DNA from: Achromobacter xylosoxidans
GTDB taxonomy: Bacteria > Pseudomonadota > Gammaproteobacteria > Burkholderiales > Burkholderiaceae_B
Assembly: GCF_002192695.1 (NCBI RefSeq)
Contig: NZ_MTLG01000053.1
Coordinates: forward strand, 248,001-312,000
Reading direction: 5' to 3'
DNA length: 64,000 bases
Under the pieces are notes generated by a model. That model ran no database searches. It was not told where the DNA came from and saw only the letters and a list, made by a program, of their open reading frames with translations. Positions 8,346-15,715 of this stretch are shown piece by piece (the first letter of the stretch is position 1; every line of letters starts with the position of its first letter). The translations under genes were made by a program, and so were the position numbers.

Positions 8346-9197
8346 ATGGAACAGGTCCTCTTTATCGTCTGGCGTGAAAGCGTCGAAGCCATGCTGGTGG
8401 TGGGCATACTCTACACCTGGCTGCGCTCCACGCCCGAGGGCAAGCGCGGCCTGAACTACCTGTGGGGCGGCGTCGCCGCAGGCCTGGCACTGGCCGTGGC
8501 GCTGGCGCTGGTGCTGCTGGGCGTGTCCAACTGGCTCAGCGACGAAGGCCAGGAATGGTTCCAGGCCATCATGTCGCTGGCCGCTTGCGCCTTGGTGGTG
8601 CAAATGGTCGTCTGGATGAAGAAGCATGGCCGCACGCTCAAGGGCGAACTCGAAGGCGGCGCACGGGCTTCGGTCGCCAGCGACAACTGGTGGGGCTTGT
8701 TCGTGCTGGTGGCGATCGCGGTGGCGCGTGAAGGCAGCGAGACCGTCGTGTTCCTGTACGGCACCGTGTCGGCGAGCGAGGGCGGCAGCGACATGCTGAT
8801 GCTGGCGCTGGCCGGCGCGGCTGGCTTCGTGGTGGCGCTGCTGACGTTCTGGCTGCTGCAATTGGGCGGCAAGCTCATCACCTGGCGCCGCTTCTTCCGC
8901 GTGACCGAAATCCTGTTGCTGCTGCTGGCCGGCTCGCTGCTGGTGGGCGGCCTGGATCATCTGATTTCGCTGGACGTCCTTCCGACCATCGTGGATCCGG
9001 TCTGGGACAGCTCCTGGCTCCTGAGCGACAGCACCGGCGTGGGCAAGGTCCTGGCCGACTTCGCCGGCTACCGTGCCTTGCCCGCCCTGACCTCGGTACT
9101 GTTGTGGGTGGCTTATTGGATCATTGTGTGGGCGCTGCTGCGCTGGGTGGGAGGCAAGCCTGCGAAGGCTGCCGCCGCGGTCCGCAGCGCGTCCTGA
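8346..9197 (+). CDS. ftrC: FTR1-family iron permease FtrC
   Basis: An inner-membrane permease of 283 residues, homologous to yeast Ftr1 and bacterial EfeU. It has about seven hydrophobic segments and the two REXXE iron-translocation motifs: RESVE at residues 10-14 and REGSE at 128-132. It lies 13 bp after ftrB, so it is part of the same operon. Confidence 0.95.
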   Translation: MEQVLFIVWRESVEAMLVVGILYTWLRSTPEGKRGLNYLWGGVAAGLALAVALALVLLGVSNWLSDEGQEWFQAIMSLAACALVVQMVVWMKKHGRTLKGELEGGARASVASDNWWGLFVLVAIAVAREGSETVVFLYGTVSASEGGSDMLMLALAGAAGFVVALLTFWLLQLGGKLITWRRFFRVTEILLLLLAGSLLVGGLDHLISLDVLPTIVDPVWDSSWLLSDSTGVGKVLADFAGYRALPALTSVLLWVAYWIIVWALLRWVGGKPAKAAAAVRSAS

Positions 9198-9236
9198 ACC
9201 CGACTATCGCCGGACTGAATACTTGAAGGTTTGACC

Positions 9237-10634
9237 ATGGCAGCTGCACTCGGGAGGGCAACCTCCCGTATCGCCGACTTTCTCCGTGACCATGCCCCGC
9301 TGTTGCGCAAGTTGCAGTGGGGCATTGTTGCGATGTACGCGTTCCTTTTGATCGTGCCCGCGATCCTGCCCTTGCCGGACAATGCGGCCTCGGTGTTCAA
9401 CAACTTGACCATCGTGGCGCAGTTCGCGTTCTGGGGCGTGTGGTGGCCGTTCGTGCTGATTTCCATGCCCATCCTGGGCCGGGCCTGGTGCGGCTGGCTC
9501 TGTCCCGAAGGCATGCTGACGGAATGGGCCAGCGAGCGCGGCCAAGGCCACGCGATCCCGAAATGGATGCGCTGGGGCGGCTGGCCTTTCGTCGCGTTTG
9601 CGCTGACCACCGTTTACGGCCAGCTGGTCAGCGTGTACCAGTATCCGCTGGCGGTGCTGGCGGTGCTGGGCGGGTCCACGGTGGCGGCCATGATCGTCGG
9701 CTGGCGTTACGGCCGCAGCAAGCGCGTGTGGTGCAAGTACCTGTGCCCGGTCAACGGCGTCTTCAATCTGCTGGCCAAGCTGGCGCCCTGGCACTTCAAG
9801 GTCGACGAAGAGAAGTGGCGCCATCCGGTCATCCGCATCGAGCCCATTAACTGTGCGCCGCTGGTGCCGCTGCGCCACATGAAGGGCGCGGGCGACTGCC
9901 ATGTCTGCGGACGCTGCAGCGGCTATCGCGGCGCGATTGAGCTGACGCCGCGTTCGCCCGAAGAAGAGATCGTGCATGTCACTCATGGCGACCCGTGGCA
10001 GACCGCGCTGCTGTGCTTCGGCCTGATGGGCATCGCGATCGGCGCCTTCCTCTGGAGCGCCAGCCCCTGGTACGTGACCGCCAAGCAGTGGGCCGCGACC
10101 TGGCTGGTCGAGCACGACATCATGTGGCCGCTGCTGGACAACGCGCCCTGGTTCATCCTGACGCATTACCCGGAAGTGAACGACAGCTTCTCGTGGCTGG
10201 ACGGCGCGGGCATCCTGATGTTCGTCGTCGGCGCCACGATTTGCGTAGGTGGAGCGAGTTTCCTGTCGTTGTGGATCGCCGATCGCCTGGCGCCGGCCGC
10301 GCCCGTGGCAGGCGAACCCGCGACGCGCTGGGGCCGTCCTGGCCTGCACAAGCTGGCGCAGGCCCTGATTCCTTCGGCCGGCATCGGCGTGTTCCTGGGC
10401 CTGTCGGCCACCACGGTCAACCTGCTCAAGCACGAAGGGATGCAGGCCGCCTGGGCCGCGCCCGTGCGCTTCACGCTGCTGAGCCTGGCGGTGCTGTGGA
10501 CGCTGCGCCTGTTTGCGCGCCTGCTCAAGCCGCGCGTGGCGAGCGGCTGGCGCAAGGGGCTGGCCTGGCTGGTGCTGGCGGCCGGCCTGGCGCCGTTCTG
10601 CCTGGCCTGGGTATTGTTCTTCGCGGTCTGGTAG
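9237..10634 (+). CDS. ftrD: Polyferredoxin-like membrane protein FtrD
   Basis: The last gene of ftrABCD, about 465 residues. It has several membrane helices and NapH/CcoG-like cysteine motifs: CGWLCPEG, CKYLCPVNG, and a ferredoxin-like cluster (NCAPL, then GDCHVCGRCSGYRG). It is thought to take electrons released by iron oxidation and feed them to the respiratory chain. The ATG at 9237 with GAAGG upstream is preferred over the in-frame TTG at 9231. Confidence 0.9.
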   Translation: MAAALGRATSRIADFLRDHAPLLRKLQWGIVAMYAFLLIVPAILPLPDNAASVFNNLTIVAQFAFWGVWWPFVLISMPILGRAWCGWLCPEGMLTEWASERGQGHAIPKWMRWGGWPFVAFALTTVYGQLVSVYQYPLAVLAVLGGSTVAAMIVGWRYGRSKRVWCKYLCPVNGVFNLLAKLAPWHFKVDEEKWRHPVIRIEPINCAPLVPLRHMKGAGDCHVCGRCSGYRGAIELTPRSPEEEIVHVTHGDPWQTALLCFGLMGIAIGAFLWSASPWYVTAKQWAATWLVEHDIMWPLLDNAPWFILTHYPEVNDSFSWLDGAGILMFVVGATICVGGASFLSLWIADRLAPAAPVAGEPATRWGRPGLHKLAQALIPSAGIGVFLGLSATTVNLLKHEGMQAAWAAPVRFTLLSLAVLWTLRLFARLLKPRVASGWRKGLAWLVLAAGLAPFCLAWVLFFAVW

Positions 10635-10712
10635 CCCGGGTCCGAGGCTTGCGATAAAGTGGGGAACGCGCCGGCCCAAGCCGGCGCAACGTTTTCAACT
10701 ATCGCTACCGCC

Positions 10713-11585
10713 ATGGCCACCTACGCTTTCCGCCTGCTCAACGTCTTCGCTTCCTCCACCTTCAGCGGCAACCAGCTTTGCGTGTTCGAAGACGCGCGCG
10801 GCATGGACGACGCCACCATGCTGAACCTGGCGGCGCAATTCAATCTCTCCGAAACGACCTTCATCCTGCCATCCGACAAGGCGGCGGCGCGGGTGCGGAT
10901 CTTTACGCCGGGCTTCGAGATGAAGTTCGCGGGCCATCCCACCATAGGTACTTCTCAGGTCGTGCGTGACTTGCGGCAGACCGGCGATGCGTTGACGCTG
11001 GAGTTCGCCGCCGGCGTGGTGCCGGTGACGGCGCGCGGCGATGCCTGGACCTTTACCGCGCCGTGTCCGGATGGCGTGCGCACCGCCGCGCCCGCGCTGG
11101 ATCGAGGCGAAATCGCCAGCCTGCTGGGACTGGATGCGCGCGATCTGCTGGGCGATCCGATCTGGCTGGACACCGGCGCCGATCAACTGCTGGTGCCGTT
11201 GGCCAGCGTGGCTGCGGTGCGCCGCGTTGCGCCCGACGCCTCGCGGCTGGACCGTTGGCAGGCCAACAGCCTGGGCCGCAAGGTCATGTATGCCTTCGCT
11301 TTCGACGACAGCCGCCAGCAGGATGGCCGGCAGGTGGTGGTGGCGCGCTATTTCTACGCCAAGGCGGGCGGCGGTGTGAACGAAGATGCCGGCACGGGTT
11401 CGGCCTGCGCCAATCTGGGCGGCTGGCTGCTGCATCAAAAGCGTTCCTTGCCCGCCAGCATCCTGGTGGAGCAGGGCGACCAGATGGGCAGGCCCTGCCG
11501 GCTGTTGCTGGACGTCCAGGCCAATGGCCGGATCCAAGTGGGCGGACGCGCGCTGCAGATAGGCCGGGGCGTGGTGGACATCTGA
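10713..11585 (+). CDS. PhzF-family isomerase-like protein
   Basis: A 290-residue protein of the PhzF/YddE family, which share the diaminopimelate-epimerase fold. Family marks are the N-terminal NVFASSTFSGNQLCVF, the catalytic-glutamate motif FNLSETTF, and the C-terminal VNEDAGTGSACANLGGW. No other phenazine genes are present, so the name reflects family only and the substrate is unknown. The ATG at 10713 matches the family start. The downstream hairpin ends both this gene and the converging BON gene. Confidence 0.85.
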   Translation: MATYAFRLLNVFASSTFSGNQLCVFEDARGMDDATMLNLAAQFNLSETTFILPSDKAAARVRIFTPGFEMKFAGHPTIGTSQVVRDLRQTGDALTLEFAAGVVPVTARGDAWTFTAPCPDGVRTAAPALDRGEIASLLGLDARDLLGDPIWLDTGADQLLVPLASVAAVRRVAPDASRLDRWQANSLGRKVMYAFAFDDSRQQDGRQVVVARYFYAKAGGGVNEDAGTGSACANLGGWLLHQKRSLPASILVEQGDQMGRPCRLLLDVQANGRIQVGGRALQIGRGVVDI

Positions 11586-11617
11586 TCTGGACCGCCGCGC
11601 GGGACGCGGCGCAAAAA

Positions 11618-11654
11618 CAAGGCGGCGCCTGTGTTGGACACAGGCGCCGCCTTG
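11618..11654. terminator. Bidirectional terminator between phzF-like and BON genes
   Basis: A perfect 16-bp stem (CAAGGCGGCGCCTGTG and its complement) with the 5-nt loop TTGGA is flanked by AAAAA on the left and TTTT on the right. It can therefore terminate both converging genes. Confidence 0.9.
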
Positions 11655-11688
11655 TTTTCAAGACCGGGCCGGAACGGCCCTGCCGAGC

Positions 11689-12027
11689 TTACTTCTTGTT
11701 CTTGGCCGGGTCGACCTTGATGTTGTTCATCACCTGCTTGACGCCTTCGACGCCGCGCGCCACGGTGGCGGCATGATCGGCTTCGGCTGCGGTGCCGACG
11801 GTACCCGTCAGCTTGGTGACGCCCCCGTTGGTCTCCACGGCGATGTCCAGCGCGCTCAGCTGCTTGTCGGCCACGATGGCGGCCTTGACCTTGGTGGTCA
11901 CGGTGGCGTCGGACGCGTATTCACCCACGGACTGCTTCGGCTTGCCGTCGTCGGCGGCAAAAGCCATGGAAGTGAAGACGGCGCCCGTGCCCAGTGCAGC
12001 GGCGGCGATCAGCTTGCGGAATTCCAT
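11689..12027 (-). CDS. BON-domain periplasmic protein (OsmY-like)
   Basis: About 112 residues with a signal peptide (KLIAAAALGTGAVFTSMAFA) and one BON domain (VTTKVKAAIVADKQLSALDI, then TGTVGTAAEADHAATVARGV). BON domains bind membranes or lipids, and OsmY-like proteins are induced by osmotic or stationary-phase stress. The ATG at 12027 has AGGAG at proper spacing; the ATG two codons upstream would be too close to it. It leads a string of small minus-strand stress genes. Confidence 0.85.
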   Translation of the reverse strand: MEFRKLIAAAALGTGAVFTSMAFAADDGKPKQSVGEYASDATVTTKVKAAIVADKQLSALDIAVETNGGVTKLTGTVGTAAEADHAATVARGVEGVKQVMNNIKVDPAKNKK

Positions 12028-12096
12028 AGTCATGCTCCTTGTTAGTGGTTCAGCGCGTCGGGGCGCGGGAACTGCGTAGTGTCTTGGGTGCGAGTT

Positions 12097-12261
12097 CTAT
12101 TTCTTGCGGAAAGCGCCGCCGAGGATGGACAGCAGCGCCAGTACCAGGAAGACGAAGAACAGGATCTTGGCGATACCGGCAGCGCCGGCGGCGATGCCGC
12201 CGAAGCCCAGGACAGCCGCGATGATGGCGATGACGAAGAAAACTACGGCGTAGTGCAACAT
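12097..12261 (-). CDS. DUF1328 small membrane protein (YtjA-like)
   Basis: A 54-residue protein that is nearly all hydrophobic. It begins [20 protein letters not shown], continues [12 protein letters not shown], and ends in a second hydrophobic stretch with GGAFRKK. This is the classic DUF1328/YtjA pattern of two transmembrane segments. The ATG is preceded by AGGAGAAGC. It lies between the BON and CsbD genes on the same strand, suggesting a stress-related membrane role. Confidence 0.85.
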   Translation of the reverse strand: MLHYAVVFFVIAIIAAVLGFGGIAAGAAGIAKILFFVFLVLALLSILGGAFRKK

Positions 12262-12288
12262 GTCAGCTTCTCCTGGTGGTTGGTCGGA

Positions 12289-12489
12289 TCAAGGATTGCG
12301 GTCGAAGAAGTCGCGGACTTCCTTTTCAGCCTGCTCCTTGGTCTTGCCATAACGCTCCTGGATCAGGCCCGCCAGACGTTCGGCGTTGCCTTCGGTGCGG
12401 GTCAGTTCGTCGTCGGTGAGCTCGCCCCAGGCGGCCTTGGCCTTGCCCGTCAGTTGCTTCCATTTGCCAGCGATGATGTCGTTGTTCAT
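12289..12489 (-). CDS. CsbD-family stress-response protein
   Basis: A 66-residue soluble protein starting MNNDIIAGKWKQLTGKAKAA and containing GELTDDELTRTEGNAERLAG, the CsbD-family signature. CsbD proteins accumulate under general stress; their biochemical function is unknown. The ATG at 12489 follows CAGGAGAGGTCACC. The frame is open further upstream but without homology. It is the first gene of a small minus-strand cluster with DUF1328 and BON. Confidence 0.9.
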   Translation of the reverse strand: MNNDIIAGKWKQLTGKAKAAWGELTDDELTRTEGNAERLAGLIQERYGKTKEQAEKEVRDFFDRNP

Positions 12490-12894
12490 GGTGACCTCTC
12501 CTGTTGCTTGCGCCATCCGGTTTGCGGCCTGTAAACCGGGCTGTCGCGGTTGAGTGGGACACTGATCAGCTAGAGCCTGCCGATGCAAAAGATGTCGTGC
12601 AGGCCATGCATTCACCGTACGAGCCTGCGGCATGGCCGTCAAACCAGGCTGTGGGCAAATGTAACGGCAAGAGGTCCGCAAAAAGGTCCGGTTTCCAGCG
12701 GGGCGGGGTTACAGGCGCACTAGATGTGGCAGTTACATTCCGGCAATGTCTTGTCCTCTTTTGAGCGGGGCTGGTAACCGGATCTGCGGGGTCATGCAGG
12801 GGCGGGCGCGGCTGGCTTGCGGGCGGGCGCGACGGTATAGTCATGGCGGAACCGGCAACCACGTTCGGCCGCAGAAAAAGGAAGAGGAACCCGC
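12490..12894. other. Intergenic region, 405 bp, between csbD and a small lipoprotein gene
   Basis: No convincing coding sequence on either strand. It holds the upstream region of csbD, including a 7-bp inverted repeat (CCGGTTT/AAACCGG) at 12517-12539. A widely spaced pair AATGTAAC (12658-12665) and GTTACATT (12732-12739) is also present. Either could be an operator, but neither matches a site I can name. Confidence 0.4.
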
Positions 12895-13014
12895 ATGACG
12901 CAACGACTTTGCAGCGCTATCTTGCTGGCGCTGGCCGCGATGGCGGCGATGGGATGCACGCACGTGACGGACCGCTATCAGGCTGCCGCGCCCGTGGCGT
13001 CGTCCAGCAGCTGA
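12895..13014 (+). CDS. Small lipoprotein, 39 residues
   Basis: A short gene starting ATGACGCAACGA, preceded by the purine-rich site GGAAGAGGAA. It encodes MTQRLCSAILLALAAMAAMG followed by CTHVTDRY and a Ser-rich end. The hydrophobic segment and the AMGC lipobox mark it as a lipoprotein whose mature part is only about 18 residues. It ends just before a strong terminator. I do not recognise the family; entericidin-like peptides are similar in size, but the sequence gives no proof. Confidence 0.6.
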   Translation: MTQRLCSAILLALAAMAAMGCTHVTDRYQAAAPVASSSS

Positions 13015-13033
13015 CCGGCGCGCGCTGACGCAA

Positions 13034-13057
13034 ACGGGGCGCCCATGGGCGCCCCGT
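13034..13057. terminator. Palindromic terminator between small lipoprotein and cphA
   Basis: A 24-nt perfect palindrome (ACGGGGCGCCC, AT, GGGCGCCCCGT) is followed by CTTT on the plus strand. On the minus strand a TTTG follows. It lies between the converging lipoprotein and cyanophycin synthetase genes and can serve both. Confidence 0.7.
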
Positions 13058-13082
13058 CTTTACTTCAGGAACCGCTTACGGC

Positions 13083-15653
13083 TCAGGCTTGCGCGATGCG
13101 GCGCGCAATGTGGTCCAGCGCCTCTTCGACCTGGTCGACCAGGATCAGGCAAAGGTCGCCTGCGCCCAGGCGCGCCAGCGCGGTGTCAATGGCGAGAAAC
13201 TCGCCGTGGATCTCTTCGACATGCTTGCTGCGCGTGGCATTGACCAGGCCCTGCTGCAGCAGGGCCAGCACTTCGCCGTCGGCGCGGCCGCGCTGGCATT
13301 GGTCCTGGTAGAGCAGCACGTCGTCGAAGGCGTCGCCGAGGATCTCGGTCTGCATCCGGATGTCTTCGTCGCGCCGGTCGCCCGCGCCGCTGATGACCAC
13401 GGAACGGCGCTTGGCGGGCATGGCGTCCACGGCGCGCACCAGGGCCAGGATGGCGTCGGGATTGTGGCCGTAGTCGGCGATCACCGTGGCGCCGCGGTAG
13501 TCGAACACGTTGAAGCGTCCGGGCGCGGTCTGGGCGTCGTTGACGAAGCTGGCCAGGCCGCGGCGGATGATGTCCGTGTCCAGGCCCAGCGCCCAGGCCG
13601 CGGCGATCGAGGCCATGGCGTTTTCCACCTGGAAGGTGATCGTGCCGTTGCGCGTGAGCGGAATCGCGGCCAGCGGGTAGCGGGTCTCTTCGCCGCCCTG
13701 CGCGGTGACGATGGAGTCGCCGTCGCGGTACACGCAGCGCAGGCCTTGCGCGCGATGCGTGGCCAGCACGGGATGATTGCGGTCTTCGGCGAAGTAGGTG
13801 ATGGAACCCGGGCAGCTCGCCGCCATGTCAGCCACGATGGGGTCGGCCGCGTTCAGCACCGCGGTGCCGGTGGGGTGCACGTGCTGCACGATGACGCGCT
13901 TGACCACGGCCAGGTCCTCGACCGTGCTGATGTAGCCCAGGCCCAGGTGGTCGCCCATGCCGATGTTGGTGACGATGGCCACGTTGCAGCGGTCGAAGGC
14001 CAGGCCTTCGCGCAGGATGCCGCCGCGCGCGGTTTCGAACACGGCCGCGTCGACGTCCGGGTGCATCAGCACGCTGCGGGCGCTGCGCGGGCCGCTGCAG
14101 TCGCCCGTGTCGATGCGCAGGGTGTCGACGTAGACGCCGTCGGAGTTGGTCATGCCGACGCGGTTGCCGGCCACGCCCAGGATATGGGCGGTCAGGCGCA
14201 CGGTGGTGGTCTTGCCGTTGGTGCCGGCCACGGCCACCACCGGGATGCGGCCGTCGTCGCCGTCCGCGTACATATTGGCGATGATGGCCTCGCCGACGGC
14301 GCGGCCCTTGCCGAACGAGGGATTCAGGTGCATGCGCAGGCCGGGCGCGGCGTTCACTTCCACCACGCCGCCGTTCTGCTCTTCCAGCGGGTAGAGCACG
14401 CTTTCGGCCACCACGTCCACGCCGCAGATGTCCAGCCCGATCATGCGGGCCGCCGACACGGCGCGCGCGGCCATCTCGGGGTGCACCTCGTCGGTCACGT
14501 CGGTAGCCGAGCCGCCGGTGCTCAGGTTGGCGTTGTTGCGCAGGAAGATCAGGGTGCCGGACGGCGGCACGGAGTCAGCCTCGAAACCCTGCTTCTTGAG
14601 GGTCGCCAGGGCGATGTCGTCGAAGCGGATCTTGGTCAGCGAGGTCGCGTGGCCGTCGCCGCGCAGTGGATCGGCGTTGACCTGGTCCACCAGTTGGCGG
14701 ATGGTCTGCACCCCGTCGCCCGTGACCTGCGGCGGGTCGCGGCGCGAGGCCGCGACCAGCGCGCCGCCCACCACCAGCAGGCGGAAGTCGTGGCCGGGGA
14801 TGTAGCGCTCGACGATGACTTCGGAGCTGATTTCCTCGGCCACTTCAAAGGCCTGGATCACGCGTTCGCGCGTTTCGATGTTGACGGCGACACCGCGCCC
14901 CTGGCTGCCGTCGCGCGGCTTGACCACGACCGGGCCGCCCAGTTCCTCGGCCGCGGCCCAGGCTTCCTCGGCGGTGGTGACCGAGCGCCCCATGGGCACC
15001 GGCACGCCGGCCGAGTCCAGCAGCATCTTGGTCAGGTCCTTGTCCTGGGCGATGGACTCGGAGATGGCGCTGGTCAGGTCGGTTTCGGCGGCCTGGATGC
15101 GGCGCTGCTTGCTGCCCCAGCCGAATTGCACCATGCTGCCTTGGGTCAGGCGGCGGTAGGGGATGTTGCGGGCGGTGGCGGCGTTGACGATGGAGCCGGT
15201 GCTGGGCCCCAGGCGCACGTCTTCGTCCAGCTCGCGCAGGCGCTTCAAGGCATCGGCGAGATCGAAGGGCGTGTCGTCCAGCGCGGCGCGCACCAGCACT
15301 TGCGCCAGTTCCATCGCCAGCAGGCCGACTTCTTCTTCGCTGTACTCGACCACCACCTGGAACACGCCAGGCTCGATGGTGGAGGCGGTGCGGCCGAATG
15401 TGACGGGGCAGCCGGCGTGCGCCTGCATCGTCAGGGCCACGATCTGCAGCACATGCGCGATGGAGATCGCGCCCTGATGGCCTTCCGGACGCAGCAGCCC
15501 GGTCTGGGGCAGCCGCGCGCGCAGGCGCGCCTCGAAGTCAGGCAGGTTGTCGATGGAGCATTCGGCGTCGGCGCAGGAAACTATGGCCTCGATCGCGGTG
15601 TTCTTGCTCCACAGATTGGGGCCGCGCAGTGCTCGGATACGGGAAACTTCCAT
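13083..15653 (-). CDS. cphA: Cyanophycin synthetase, second paralog
   Basis: Makes cyanophycin, a poly-Asp backbone with Arg side chains, as a nitrogen store in the cytoplasm. The 856 residues comprise an N-terminal domain, an ATP-grasp domain (VVVKPRDGSQGRGVAVNI) and a C-terminal Mur-ligase-like domain with P-loop GTNGKTTT at residues 477-484. The Mur domain keeps ETARGGILREGL and VTNIGMGDHLG. It lies 62 bp after the 871-residue paralog on the same strand, so the two are co-transcribed. Compared with its partner this copy has the more canonical Mur-domain motifs. Confidence 0.93.
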   Translation of the reverse strand: MEVSRIRALRGPNLWSKNTAIEAIVSCADAECSIDNLPDFEARLRARLPQTGLLRPEGHQGAISIAHVLQIVALTMQAHAGCPVTFGRTASTIEPGVFQVVVEYSEEEVGLLAMELAQVLVRAALDDTPFDLADALKRLRELDEDVRLGPSTGSIVNAATARNIPYRRLTQGSMVQFGWGSKQRRIQAAETDLTSAISESIAQDKDLTKMLLDSAGVPVPMGRSVTTAEEAWAAAEELGGPVVVKPRDGSQGRGVAVNIETRERVIQAFEVAEEISSEVIVERYIPGHDFRLLVVGGALVAASRRDPPQVTGDGVQTIRQLVDQVNADPLRGDGHATSLTKIRFDDIALATLKKQGFEADSVPPSGTLIFLRNNANLSTGGSATDVTDEVHPEMAARAVSAARMIGLDICGVDVVAESVLYPLEEQNGGVVEVNAAPGLRMHLNPSFGKGRAVGEAIIANMYADGDDGRIPVVAVAGTNGKTTTVRLTAHILGVAGNRVGMTNSDGVYVDTLRIDTGDCSGPRSARSVLMHPDVDAAVFETARGGILREGLAFDRCNVAIVTNIGMGDHLGLGYISTVEDLAVVKRVIVQHVHPTGTAVLNAADPIVADMAASCPGSITYFAEDRNHPVLATHRAQGLRCVYRDGDSIVTAQGGEETRYPLAAIPLTRNGTITFQVENAMASIAAAWALGLDTDIIRRGLASFVNDAQTAPGRFNVFDYRGATVIADYGHNPDAILALVRAVDAMPAKRRSVVISGAGDRRDEDIRMQTEILGDAFDDVLLYQDQCQRGRADGEVLALLQQGLVNATRSKHVEEIHGEFLAIDTALARLGAGDLCLILVDQVEEALDHIARRIAQA

Positions 15654-15715
15654 GGCAGGTATTCCTGTCTAGCTCACGCGCGCCCGCGCTTGGGCGAGGG
15701 CGCGCGCAGATATTG

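Noticed and set aside
12658-12739. The inverted pair AATGTAAC and GTTACATT
   Set aside because: An 8-bp pair spaced 66 bp apart is likely by chance in a 400-bp gap, with no regulator to assign.
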